From Bordetella sp. 02P26C-1 (GTDB taxonomy: Bacteria; Pseudomonadota; Gammaproteobacteria; Burkholderiales; Burkholderiaceae_B): a stretch of 46,770 bases of DNA. The stretch lies in NCBI RefSeq assembly GCF_009763255.1, contig NZ_WSJB01000026.1, positions 1 to 46,770 on the forward strand, read 5' to 3'. Within the stretch, counting starts at the first letter, position 1. Every line of letters starts with the position of its first letter. Below the pieces are notes generated by a model that had not been told where the DNA came from, searched no databases, and saw only the letters and a list, made by a program, of their open reading frames with translations. Positions 9,795 to 18,324 of the stretch are shown here, one piece after another. Both the position numbers and the translations under genes were made by a program.

Positions 9795-10198
9795 CTTCGC
9801 ATGCTCCTCACCCCACGCAAAGCGCTATCCCCCACGAGCTCGACCATCACGACGAAGACGAGTATGTCGTGCACGGCACGGTGCGCAGCTATCTGACCGG
9901 ATTCGTGCTGGCGGCGATTCTGACTGTCATTCCATTCTGGATCGTGATGGGAGACGTGATCCAGACGTCGCGCACAGCGGGTCTGGTGCTGATGGGCCTG
10001 GCCATCGTGCAAATCGTGGTGCATGTCGAGTTTTTCCTGCATCTGGATACCAAGGGCGAGAGCGGCTGGAACATGCTGGCCTTTCTCTTTACGCTCATCC
10101 TCGTTGTCATCACGCTTAGCGGCTCGATCTGGATCATGTACCACCTGGATTCGAATATGATGCCCATGTCTCCCCATGACATGCGTAAGATGCCTTGA
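9791..10198 (+). CDS. cyoD: cytochrome bo3 quinol oxidase subunit IV
   Basis: Small three-helix accessory subunit that helps Cu-B site assembly in the oxidase. It is 135 residues against 109 in E. coli; the excess is an N-terminal cytoplasmic stretch rich in His, Asp and Glu (ELDHHDEDEYVVHG) ahead of the conserved SYLTGFVLAAILTVIPFW helix. The motif VHVEFFLHLD before helix three is typical. The start overlaps cyoC as ATGA and the stop overlaps the next start as TGATG, so translation is coupled on both sides. Confidence 0.95.
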   Translation: MTSHAPHPTQSAIPHELDHHDEDEYVVHGTVRSYLTGFVLAAILTVIPFWIVMGDVIQTSRTAGLVLMGLAIVQIVVHVEFFLHLDTKGESGWNMLAFLFTLILVVITLSGSIWIMYHLDSNMMPMSPHDMRKMP

Positions 10199-10980
10199 TG
10201 ACCCCCGCTACTCACCACACGACTACCCCACCTGCCCGCCCTCGCAGCACCCTCACGTTAGTCCTGTTGGGACTGATCGCATTTATCGTTTTTGCCACCA
10301 CCTGCGCGCTGGGCGTGTGGCAGGTTCAGCGACTGGCCTGGAAGACGGATCTGATCGAGCGCATCGAGTCGCGGGTTCATCAGCCTGCCGCACCCGCCCC
10401 GCTCGCACCCCAATGGCCTGCCCTCACGGCGGACAATGCCGAATATCGGCATGTCACCGTCACGGGCGAGTATCAATACGATCGTCAGACCCTGGTCCAA
10501 GCCGTGAGCGACCTGGGCGGCGGCTACTGGGTCATGACCCCATTACGCTTGCGTGATGGCAGCACCATCCTGGTCAATCGTGGTTTCGTGCTACCGCAAT
10601 GGCGCAAAACCGCCGACACGTCATCCGGTCCCGCAGGCCCCGTCAAGGTCACGGGATTGCTGCGCATGGGCGAACCCAGCGTCATGTTCCTGCGCGACAA
10701 CGATCCGGCCGCGGACCGCTGGTACACACGCGACCTGCCCGCTATTGCGGCCAAGCGCGGGCTGGGGGAAGTAGCGCCCTACTTTATCGATGCCGATGCC
10801 GAAAGCGCGGGCAATAACCGCGATCCCGCCATCGCGCCGGTGGGAGGACTGACGGTAATCAGCTTTCCGAATAACCATCTGGGCTATGCCCTTACGTGGT
10901 TCGCCCTGGCCGCAATGGTATTGATCGCTGTCGTAATCGTCACACGCGAGGAAAAGCGCCGGCGTCGCCAGAATACATGA
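10198..10980 (+). CDS. SURF1-family oxidase assembly protein
   Basis: 260-residue inner-membrane protein of the SURF1/Shy1 family, which assists heme delivery and assembly of heme-copper oxidases. It has an N-terminal membrane helix ending CALGVWQVQRLAWK (the hallmark GxWQxxRxxWK), a periplasmic domain with TILVNRGFVLPQW, and a C-terminal helix after NNHLGYALTWFALA. ATG 10198 overlaps the cyoD stop; the TTG one codon upstream is less likely. In enterobacteria and pseudomonads the fifth gene here is cyoE (heme O synthase); that gene is absent, so heme O must be supplied by a gene elsewhere. Confidence 0.92.
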   Translation: MTPATHHTTTPPARPRSTLTLVLLGLIAFIVFATTCALGVWQVQRLAWKTDLIERIESRVHQPAAPAPLAPQWPALTADNAEYRHVTVTGEYQYDRQTLVQAVSDLGGGYWVMTPLRLRDGSTILVNRGFVLPQWRKTADTSSGPAGPVKVTGLLRMGEPSVMFLRDNDPAADRWYTRDLPAIAAKRGLGEVAPYFIDADAESAGNNRDPAIAPVGGLTVISFPNNHLGYALTWFALAAMVLIAVVIVTREEKRRRRQNT

Positions 10981-11065
10981 CGGTGCCGCGCACACTGGCA
11001 TGCAGCGCCATCCAATGCGCACTGTCTTTGTGAGCTCAAGGAACAAAACACACGGGAGCGGGAGA

Positions 11066-11106
11066 CGCGAGCGGCAGCGCGGCCGCCGTTCCCCGACCCG
11101 CTCGCG
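11066..11106. terminator. hairpin between convergent SURF1 and MFS genes
   Basis: A perfect 9-bp stem (CGCGAGCGG at 11066-11074 with CCGCTCGCG at 11098-11106) encloses a GC-rich 23-base loop. It lies in the convergent gap but no T tract follows on either strand, so factor-independent termination is uncertain. Confidence 0.35.
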
Positions 11107-11115
11107 ACGCTCGTG

Positions 11116-12300
11116 TCAGGTCAGCGGCTTCAGCGCCCACGTCACGGCCAACCACACCGCTGACAACAGCGCCGCGCCGATGAACACCGCATTCGCGCTC
11201 ATGCTGCTGGCCAGCCACCCGCCCAGCGCGCCGCCACAGAATAGCCCCGCCGCCTGCGCCGTGTTGTAAAAGCCCAGCGCCAGCCCTTTGTACTGCGCCG
11301 GCGCCACACGCGACACCAGCGAGGGTTGCAGCGCTTCCAGCACGTTGAACATCACAAAGAAAGCGGTCATCACAACCGCTAGCGGGTAAAAGCTCAGACT
11401 GGCCAACGGCAGCAGCGCACAGACCATCACCAGTCCCGCCACTGCCCCACGCAGAGCGCCGCGATGCGCGCGGTGACGCTCGGCCACGAAGATCACCGGC
11501 ACCATCAACACGAACGACACCAGGATGATAGGCAGATAAACTTTCCACAATGACTCGGTGCTCAATCCGCCGCTCTGCGCCAACAGGGTAGGCACAACGA
11601 CAAACAGCGCCACCTGAATGCAGTGCAGGACAAAGACACCGAAATTCAAGCGCAGCAGGTCTTTGTGAGCTAAGACCTCGCCCGGCCGCGCTTCCTTCAT
11701 GCTGCGCGCCGCCGTGCGCGGCACTACCGGCACAATATAGGCGGCCACCGCCAGACTCGCCACGCCCAGACAAGCAATCGTCCAGAAAAGCCCAGCCAGC
11801 CCCCACCATCCCACCAATAACGGGGCGAGCACCAATGACAGCGCAAACGACAATCCGATCGAAGCACCCACCATGGCCATGGCGCGCGTACGCACTTCAT
11901 CGCGCGTCGCATCGGCCAACCATGCCGTCACTGCCGCTGATATCGCGCCTGCGCCCTGTATGGCTCGCCCGATCGTGATCCAAAACACATCATCGGCCAG
12001 CGCACACACCACACTGCCGCCGACAAACAGCAACAACCCCGCGATCACCACCGGCCGCCGCCCATAACGGTCGGACGCCAGGCCAAACGGAATCTGCATA
12101 AAGGCCTGTGTCAGCCCGTATATGCCCAAGGCCAACCCCACCCGCATGGGATCGTCGCCCCCCGGCAGGCCACGCGCCGCGATGGCGAACACCGGCAGCA
12201 GCAAAAACAGGCCCAGCATCCGACAGGCAAATAGCCCCGCCAACGCCACGCTCGCGCGACGCTCGGATGGAGTCAACTTCAGTTTAGGTTCAGCCGGCAT
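11116..12300 (-). CDS. major facilitator superfamily transporter (YajR-like)
   Basis: 394-residue inner-membrane transporter with about 12 hydrophobic helices. The family signature motif A is clear between helices 2 and 3 (GLASDRYGRRPVV), and helix 4 begins GRAIQGAGAISAAV, as in drug:proton antiporters. It resembles E. coli YajR but lacks that protein's soluble C-terminal domain. The substrate cannot be inferred. The ATG at 12300 follows a GAGG site. It is divergent from uvrA (73-base gap) and convergent with the cyo operon. In many Burkholderiales I recall ssb following this transporter; here it does not. Confidence 0.88.
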   Translation of the reverse strand: MPAEPKLKLTPSERRASVALAGLFACRMLGLFLLLPVFAIAARGLPGGDDPMRVGLALGIYGLTQAFMQIPFGLASDRYGRRPVVIAGLLLFVGGSVVCALADDVFWITIGRAIQGAGAISAAVTAWLADATRDEVRTRAMAMVGASIGLSFALSLVLAPLLVGWWGLAGLFWTIACLGVASLAVAAYIVPVVPRTAARSMKEARPGEVLAHKDLLRLNFGVFVLHCIQVALFVVVPTLLAQSGGLSTESLWKVYLPIILVSFVLMVPVIFVAERHRAHRGALRGAVAGLVMVCALLPLASLSFYPLAVVMTAFFVMFNVLEALQPSLVSRVAPAQYKGLALGFYNTAQAAGLFCGGALGGWLASSMSANAVFIGAALLSAVWLAVTWALKPLT

Positions 12301-12373
12301 GCCTCGGAACAGGGGAAAAAGGCTCAGCGCGCTATAGTACCAAGTTGGCCTTCAAAACTGCTGAATCTGCCTG

Positions 12374-15244
12374 ATGAACGCGATACGCATCCGGGGTGCT
12401 CGCACCCACAATCTCAAAAACGTCTCGCTGGACCTGCCGCGCCACAAACTGGTGGTGGTCACCGGTTTGTCCGGCTCAGGCAAATCGTCCCTGGCGTTTG
12501 ACACTCTGTATGCCGAGGGCCAGCGTCGCTACGTCGAAAGTCTCTCTGCCTATGCCCGGCAGTTTCTGCAGTTGATGGACAAGCCCGATGTGGATCTGAT
12601 CGAGGGCCTATCGCCCGCGATTTCCATCGAGCAGAAAGCCGCCGGCCACAATCCGCGCTCGACCGTGGGCACCATCACCGAGATCCACGACTATCTGCGC
12701 CTGCTCTACGCCCGCGTCGGGACCCCCTACTGCCCGGTGCATGGTTTGCCGCTACAGGCCCAAAGCGTCAGTCAAATGGTCGATGCCGTCTTGGCCTGGC
12801 CCGCCGAAACCAAGCTGGCCGTGCTCGCCCCCATTGCGCGCGCACGCAAGGGCAGCTTTGAAGACGAATGCGCGAGCCTGCAAGCGCAAGGGTACGTTCG
12901 CCTGCGCGTAGACGGCCAGATGCAGGAAATCAGCCACATGGCGCCGCTGAAGAAAACCGAAAAGCACGACATCGACGTGGTCATCGACCGCCTGCGCATC
13001 CGCCCGGAAAGCAAACAGCGCCTGGCCGAAAGCTTCGAGACCGCGATGCAGCTGGCCGATGGCCGCACCGTGGCATTGGATATGGATAGCGGGCGCGAGC
13101 AAGTGTTCTCCAGCCGCTATGCCTGCCCGGTCTGCAGCCACAGCTTGCCCGAGCTCGAGCCACGCTTGTTTAGCTTTAACAATCCCATGGGCGCGTGTCC
13201 CTCCTGTGATGGCATCGGCCAAGTGGGCTTTTTCGATCCCAAGCGCGTGGTCGCGTTTCCGGAGCTGAGCCTGGCTGCCGGTGCCGTGCGTGGCTGGGAT
13301 CGCCGCAACGCATTTACCCATTCTCTGTTAACGAGTCTGGCCGCGCATTACGAGTTCGACATTGAAACGCCATTCGAGGAACTCCCCGAGGACGTTCGCG
13401 AGAAAGTGCTGTACGGATCCGGCGAGGAAGACATCGCCTTTCTCTATCTGAACGAAAAAGGCCGTAGCACCGTCAAGCGCCATCCCTTCGAGGGCATCAT
13501 CCCCAATCTCGAACGTCGTTGGCGCGAAACCGATTCGCCCACCGTGCGCGAGGAGCTGGGTAAATATCGCAATATCAAGACCTGCCCCGATTGCGGCGGC
13601 TCGCGCCTGCGCCCCGAGGCTCGCCACGTCCTCATTGGTAATGATGTGCGCGAAGGCGAACGCCGTGGCCAGGCGATATACGAAGTCGAGGCCATGCCCT
13701 TGTCGCTTTGCCTGGACTGGTTCCGGGCGTTGACGCTGACCGGCGCCAAGCAGGAAATCGCACAGCGCATCGTACGCGAAATCGAGGCACGCCTGAGCTT
13801 TCTGAATAACGTCGGCCTGAATTATTTGTCCCTGGACCGCAGCGCCGACACTATCTCGGGCGGCGAGGCGCAGCGCATACGACTGGCCAGTCAGATCGGG
13901 TCCGGCCTGACGGGGGTCATGTATGTGCTGGACGAGCCTTCCATCGGCCTGCATCAGCGCGATAACGACCGGCTCATTGGCACCCTGCAGCACCTGCGCG
14001 ACCTGGGCAATAGCGTCATCGTCGTCGAACACGACGAGGACATGATCCGTCTAGCCGACTGGGTCGTGGACATGGGCCCGGGCGCGGGCGAACACGGTGG
14101 CGAGGTCGTAGCGCAAGGCACCCCGGAAGAAGTACAGCAAGATCCCGCCTCGCTCACCGGCCAGTACCTCAGCGGCAAGCGCGCCATCGAAATCCCCAAA
14201 CGTCGTCCCATCAACGACGAACTGCCCTGGCTGGTCCTGGAAGGCGCCAGCGGCAATAACCTCAAGCACGTCGATCTGCGCATCCCCGCCGGCCGCCTCG
14301 TTTGCGTGACCGGCGTGTCTGGCTCGGGCAAGTCCACGTTGGTCAACGATACGCTGGCTGTCGCCGTCTCGCGTCAGCTGCACAACGCACAAAGCGAACC
14401 CGCGCCGTACGTCAGCCTGAATGGTCTAGAACATTTCGACAAGATCATCAGCGTGGACCAAAGCGCCATCGGTCGCACGCCGCGCAGTAACCCGGCGACC
14501 TATACCGGCCTCTTCACTCCCATCCGTGAACTGTTCGCGGGCGTACCCGAGGCACGTGCACGCGGTTACGACCCGGGACGGTTCAGCTTTAACGTCAAGG
14601 GCGGCCGTTGCGAGGCTTGCCAAGGCGATGGCGTGGTCAAGGTGGAAATGCACTTTCTCCCCGACATGTACGTGCCTTGCGATGTCTGTCACGGCAAACG
14701 ATACAACCGCGAGACGCTGGAAATCCGCTATCGCGGCCGCAATATCAGCGAGGTGCTGGACCTGACCGTGGCGCAGGCACTGGAGTATTTCGAATCCGTG
14801 CCCGCCATCGCGCGCAAACTGCAGACTTTGATGGAAGTCGGTCTGTCGTATATCCGTCTGGGGCAAAGCGCGACCACGCTCTCGGGCGGCGAAGCGCAAC
14901 GCGTCAAGCTATCGTTGGAACTCTCGCGCCGCAGTACCGGCCGCACGCTCTACATCCTGGACGAGCCCACCACAGGCCTGCATTTCCGTGACATCGAAAT
15001 GCTGCTGCAGGTGCTGAATCAGCTCGTCGATAGCGGCAATACCGTGCTTATCATCGAGCACAATCTCGATGTCATCAAAACCGCCGACTGGCTCATCGAT
15101 ATGGGGCCCGAGGGCGGCGATGGCGGTGGCCGCGTGGTGGCCATCGGCACGCCCGAAGACGTGGCGGCAAATCCTGAGAGTCATACCGGTCACTATCTCG
15201 CGCGTGTACTCGAACGCACACGCGACGCAGACACTCCGCAATGA
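12374..15244 (+). CDS. uvrA: UvrABC excinuclease subunit A
   Basis: DNA damage sensor of nucleotide excision repair: dimeric ABC ATPase that finds lesions and loads UvrB. 956 residues (E. coli 940). First nucleotide-binding half: Walker [11 protein letters not shown] (31-40), zinc module C251/C254/C275/C278, and signature [18 protein letters not shown]. Second half: Walker [11 protein letters not shown] (from 647), zinc module C746/C749/C769/C772, and signature [15 protein letters not shown]. All expected motifs are intact. No clear Shine-Dalgarno and no LexA box (CTGT-N8-ACAG) was found in the 73-base upstream gap, so SOS control is not supported by what is visible. Confidence 0.98.
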   Translation: MNAIRIRGARTHNLKNVSLDLPRHKLVVVTGLSGSGKSSLAFDTLYAEGQRRYVESLSAYARQFLQLMDKPDVDLIEGLSPAISIEQKAAGHNPRSTVGTITEIHDYLRLLYARVGTPYCPVHGLPLQAQSVSQMVDAVLAWPAETKLAVLAPIARARKGSFEDECASLQAQGYVRLRVDGQMQEISHMAPLKKTEKHDIDVVIDRLRIRPESKQRLAESFETAMQLADGRTVALDMDSGREQVFSSRYACPVCSHSLPELEPRLFSFNNPMGACPSCDGIGQVGFFDPKRVVAFPELSLAAGAVRGWDRRNAFTHSLLTSLAAHYEFDIETPFEELPEDVREKVLYGSGEEDIAFLYLNEKGRSTVKRHPFEGIIPNLERRWRETDSPTVREELGKYRNIKTCPDCGGSRLRPEARHVLIGNDVREGERRGQAIYEVEAMPLSLCLDWFRALTLTGAKQEIAQRIVREIEARLSFLNNVGLNYLSLDRSADTISGGEAQRIRLASQIGSGLTGVMYVLDEPSIGLHQRDNDRLIGTLQHLRDLGNSVIVVEHDEDMIRLADWVVDMGPGAGEHGGEVVAQGTPEEVQQDPASLTGQYLSGKRAIEIPKRRPINDELPWLVLEGASGNNLKHVDLRIPAGRLVCVTGVSGSGKSTLVNDTLAVAVSRQLHNAQSEPAPYVSLNGLEHFDKIISVDQSAIGRTPRSNPATYTGLFTPIRELFAGVPEARARGYDPGRFSFNVKGGRCEACQGDGVVKVEMHFLPDMYVPCDVCHGKRYNRETLEIRYRGRNISEVLDLTVAQALEYFESVPAIARKLQTLMEVGLSYIRLGQSATTLSGGEAQRVKLSLELSRRSTGRTLYILDEPTTGLHFRDIEMLLQVLNQLVDSGNTVLIIEHNLDVIKTADWLIDMGPEGGDGGGRVVAIGTPEDVAANPESHTGHYLARVLERTRDADTPQ

Positions 15245-15248
15245 CACA

Positions 15249-15286
15249 CGCTACGCCGCGCGATCAATACGAGCGCGGCCGTAGCG
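15249..15286 (+). terminator. hairpin after uvrA
   Basis: A 13-bp stem with one bulged C (15249-15261 with 15273-15286; CGCTACG pairs CGTAGCG, CCGCGC pairs GCGCGG) starts five bases after the uvrA stop. Only a weak CCCTT follows, so it may be a weak intrinsic terminator or a 3' mRNA stabiliser. The rest of the 128-base gap to dgt shows nothing else. Confidence 0.45.
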
Positions 15287-15372
15287 ACAGCACGTCCCTT
15301 GCCGTATCAACAGTACGGATCTGCTGTTTCAAATACCCGAGCTAAGCCCGTTCCCTATGCCAGCGCGGCGGC

Positions 15373-16497
15373 TTAGCTCATGTCGAACAGACGGCGATGT
15401 TCGCGGATCGCGTAGCGATCCGTCATACCGGCGATATAGTCGGAAATCGCCCGGGCCTGCTCGGGCTCATCGCGCCGATGATCCGGCGGCAGCAAGCGCG
15501 GCTCGTCCAAGAAGGCCTGAAACAGCTCGCGTACGATGCGGCGTGCCTTGTTCGTCATCCGCATCACGCGGTAATGACGATAGAGATTGTCGAACAAGAA
15601 CTTCTTCAACTCATCGGCCTCGCGCCGCACCGACGCCGAAAAGCCCGCTAACGGCGGCGCCTGGCGCACCGCATCGCTATCGCGCGGCGCCACCTCGGCC
15701 AGCCGCGCCAATGTGGTTTCAGTCAGATCCACGATCAAGGTATTGATCATGCGACGCACGGTCTCGGCAATGGCGCGACGCTGAGCCAGCTGCGGATACC
15801 GTTGGCTCACCTCATGATAATGACGCGCGAACAGGGTCACGTCCTGCAGTTGATCGATGGTGATCAAGCCCGATCGCAAGCCATCATCGATATCGTGATT
15901 GTTATAGGCAATCTCGTCGGCGAGATTCGCCAACTGCGCCTCCAGCGAGGGCTGCGTGCGATTCAAAAAGCGTTCGCCCACATCGCCCAACTGACGCGCA
16001 TGCACCACCGAACAATGCTTAAGAATGCCCTCGCGCGTTTCAAAACAGAGATTCAGCCCGGCGAACTCGGCATAGCGTTCTTCCAGCTCATCGACCACGC
16101 GCAGGCTTTGCAGATTGTGCTCAAAGCCGCCTGCATGCGGCGCTAGTTCGCGCATGCAAGCATTCAATTCGTCCTGCCCCGCATGACCGAACGGCGTGTG
16201 TCCCAGATCATGCGCCAGCGCAATGGCTTCGGTCAGATCCTCGGACAATCGCAGGCTGCGCGCCAGCGTGCGCGCGATCTGCGCGACCTCCAGACTATGC
16301 GTCAGACGCGTGCGAAACAGATCGCCTTCGTGGTTAACAAAGACCTGGGTTTTGTATTCGAGGCGTCGAAACGCCGTGCAATGAATAATCCGATCCCGGT
16401 CGCGCTGGAACTCGGATCGGTTCTGCGGCGGCGGTTCAGAATACCGCCGCCCGCGGGTTGCTGAGGGATGAGATGCAAAACAAGCCAATTCGGTCAT
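15373..16497 (-). CDS. dgt: dGTPase-like HD-domain triphosphohydrolase
   Basis: Deoxynucleoside triphosphate triphosphohydrolase family protein (374 aa), which cleaves dNTPs to nucleosides and triphosphate and so affects dNTP pools. The HD metal site is visible: H67 in [11 protein letters not shown]96-D97 in [17 protein letters not shown], with a later Asp in [15 protein letters not shown]. The N-terminal [20 protein letters not shown] is the usual family opening. Length fits the shorter proteobacterial type, not E. coli Dgt (505 aa). The ATG at 16497 follows a strong GGGAGG site, 20 bases after aroB; it is the third gene of aroK-aroB-dgt. Confidence 0.95.
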   Translation of the reverse strand: MTELACFASHPSATRGRRYSEPPPQNRSEFQRDRDRIIHCTAFRRLEYKTQVFVNHEGDLFRTRLTHSLEVAQIARTLARSLRLSEDLTEAIALAHDLGHTPFGHAGQDELNACMRELAPHAGGFEHNLQSLRVVDELEERYAEFAGLNLCFETREGILKHCSVVHARQLGDVGERFLNRTQPSLEAQLANLADEIAYNNHDIDDGLRSGLITIDQLQDVTLFARHYHEVSQRYPQLAQRRAIAETVRRMINTLIVDLTETTLARLAEVAPRDSDAVRQAPPLAGFSASVRREADELKKFLFDNLYRHYRVMRMTNKARRIVRELFQAFLDEPRLLPPDHRRDEPEQARAISDYIAGMTDRYAIREHRRLFDMS

Positions 16498-16517
16498 TCA
16501 GGCATCCTCCCTGCGGA

Positions 16518-17594
16518 TCACTGTGTGGTGCGCGCCAAGACGCGGTGTACGGCCTCTGTCGGGGCGGAGCGGGTGACCGCCTCCCCAATACGCGGCATGA
16601 GCACAAACCGGATCTCGCCGCCTTCAGTCTTTTTATCGACCTGCATCAAGGACAGCCAGCGCTGCGCCCCCAGATCGGGCGCCACGACGGGGCAACCTAT
16701 TGCCTCGACCAACGCCCGCACGCGCGCGACATCGCCCTGCGCAAAACCCAGCACTTCGACAGACAGCTCGGCCGCCTGCACCATGCCGCAACCGACAGCC
16801 TCGCCGTGCAGCCACTCCCCATACCCCAGCCCGGACTCGATCGCGTGCCCAAAGGTATGACCCAGATTCAAAATCGCGCGCAAACCCGATTCGCGCTCGT
16901 CCTTGCCGACCACCTCGGCCTTGAGCTCGCACGAACGGCGAATCGCGTAGGTCAATGCCTCGGGCTCCAGCGCGCTCAACGCGGCCGCGTTGTCCTCGCA
17001 CCAGCGCCAGAAATCCGCGTCCAGGATCAAGCCATACTTGATCACTTCGGCCAGACCCGCCGACACTTCGCGCGCGGGCAGCGTCTTTAACACATCGGTG
17101 TCGATCTCCACCGCGATCGGCTGATAGAACGCGCCGATCATGTTCTTGCCCAGCGGATGATTCACTGCGGTCTTGCCACCTACCGACGAATCCACCTGCG
17201 CCAGCAGCGTGGTGGGCACCTGCACGAAGCGGATACCCCGCATATACACCGCGGCCGCGAAACCGGTCATATCGCCGATCACGCCCCCGCCCAGCGCCAC
17301 CAGCACGGCGCGACGATCCAGGCGGTGCGTCAGCAGCGCATCGAAAATCTGATTCAGCGTCTGCCAGTCCTTGTGCGCCTCGCCATCGGGCAGCTCAATA
17401 CGCAACACCCGACGCCCCGTGCGCGCCAGCGCCGCCTCGACGCGGTCGCCATACAACGCCGCCACCGTCGGGTTCGTCACCACCGCGATCGCGGTCGCGT
17501 CGGCGGGAATGGCCTGATCCAACGCATCCAGCCGGCCAGATCCTATATGGATGGGATAACGTCCGCCCGGGGTATCGACATCTACAACCGTCAT
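16518..17594 (-). CDS. aroB: 3-dehydroquinate synthase
   Basis: Second step of the shikimate pathway: converts DAHP to 3-dehydroquinate using NAD and a divalent metal in the cytosol. 358 residues, as usual. The NAD-binding [11 protein letters not shown] (102-112) and [20 protein letters not shown] are present, as are the metal ligands E183 (GLAEVIKYG), H246 (NLGHTFGH) and H263 (WLHGEAVG). The start overlaps the aroK stop as ATGA, so aroK and aroB are translationally coupled. Confidence 0.98.
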   Translation of the reverse strand: MTVVDVDTPGGRYPIHIGSGRLDALDQAIPADATAIAVVTNPTVAALYGDRVEAALARTGRRVLRIELPDGEAHKDWQTLNQIFDALLTHRLDRRAVLVALGGGVIGDMTGFAAAVYMRGIRFVQVPTTLLAQVDSSVGGKTAVNHPLGKNMIGAFYQPIAVEIDTDVLKTLPAREVSAGLAEVIKYGLILDADFWRWCEDNAAALSALEPEALTYAIRRSCELKAEVVGKDERESGLRAILNLGHTFGHAIESGLGYGEWLHGEAVGCGMVQAAELSVEVLGFAQGDVARVRALVEAIGCPVVAPDLGAQRWLSLMQVDKKTEGGEIRFVLMPRIGEAVTRSAPTEAVHRVLARTTQ

Positions 17595-18211
17595 ATCGTT
17601 TTCTCGTAAGCTTGCAGCAAAGGCAAAATCGATTTCACAAGGTGCGGTACAGGCGTCGTGCCCGTATCGATCACCAGATCGGCCACTTCTTCGTAAAGCG
17701 GCGTGCGCTTGACCATCAGATCGCGCAGCGTGCCGCGCGGGTCCGGGTTCGCCAAGAGCGGCCGGTTACGGTCGCGGCTGGTGCGACGAAACAGCTCGTC
17801 CAGGCTGGCGCGCAGATAGATCACGATGCCCCGCTCGCGCAGCAGGCGCCGATTTTCCGGCGCCAGGATAGCGCCCCCGCCCGTGGCCAGCACCACGCCG
17901 GGTTTGCGCGTGCACTCGTCCAGACAGGTCGCCTCGCGCCGGCGAAAACCCGCCTCGCCTTCGATTTCGAAAATCACCGGCACCCGCACGCCACAGCGCG
18001 CCTCCAGCTCATGATCCAGATCGATGAATTCACGTCCCAGCGCCCGGGCAATGCCTCGGCCGATAGTGGTTTTGCCCGCGCCCATCATGCCGACCAAAAA
18101 AATCGGCAGATCATGCGGCAGGCTCACGCAGCACCCCGCCTCCTGGGCGGTACAAGGGGTCTGGGCAGGCTCCGTACTGGGAGCAGATGCTATATTGGCG
18201 GGAACGTTCAT
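17591..18211 (-). CDS. aroK: shikimate kinase
   Basis: Phosphorylates shikimate with ATP in the aromatic amino acid pathway. The P-loop [13 protein letters not shown] (Walker A from residue 41), the shikimate-binding [23 protein letters not shown] and ATGGGAIL, and the lid RDRNRPLL are all present. As drawn from ATG 18211 the protein is 206 aa with a 28-residue Pro/Ala/Cys-rich leader with no counterpart in the 173-aa E. coli enzyme. An in-frame GTG at 18127-18125 (Val29) has a strong AGGAGG 11 bases upstream and would give 178 aa. The upstream ATG has no good ribosome site. First gene of aroK-aroB-dgt, divergent from mrcA. Confidence 0.95.
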   Translation of the reverse strand: MNVPANIASAPSTEPAQTPCTAQEAGCCVSLPHDLPIFLVGMMGAGKTTIGRGIARALGREFIDLDHELEARCGVRVPVIFEIEGEAGFRRREATCLDECTRKPGVVLATGGGAILAPENRRLLRERGIVIYLRASLDELFRRTSRDRNRPLLANPDPRGTLRDLMVKRTPLYEEVADLVIDTGTTPVPHLVKSILPLLQAYEKTI

Positions 18212-18293
18212 CCCGGCATTATCCCATTGCCAGAGGTTGCCCGCTTACCACAGTGAACGAATTTGTTACCGAAACTGCGCATCGACTAACAAG

Positions 18294-18311
18294 CGGGTAG
18301 GCTCTTACCCG
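18294..18311. promoter_or_regulatory. inverted repeat in the aroK/mrcA divergent gap
   Basis: CGGGTA-GGCTCT-TACCCG is a perfect 6-bp inverted repeat ending 13 bases before the mrcA ATG. It could be a leader hairpin affecting mrcA initiation, or an operator. No convincing -35/-10 pair was found in this 113-base gap. Confidence 0.3.
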
Positions 18312-18324
18312 TAAAATCGCCGCG

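Noticed and set aside
12301-12373. LexA box or strong promoter for uvrA
   Set aside because: No CTGT-N8-ACAG motif; a TATAGT at 12333-12338 has no acceptable -35 partner.
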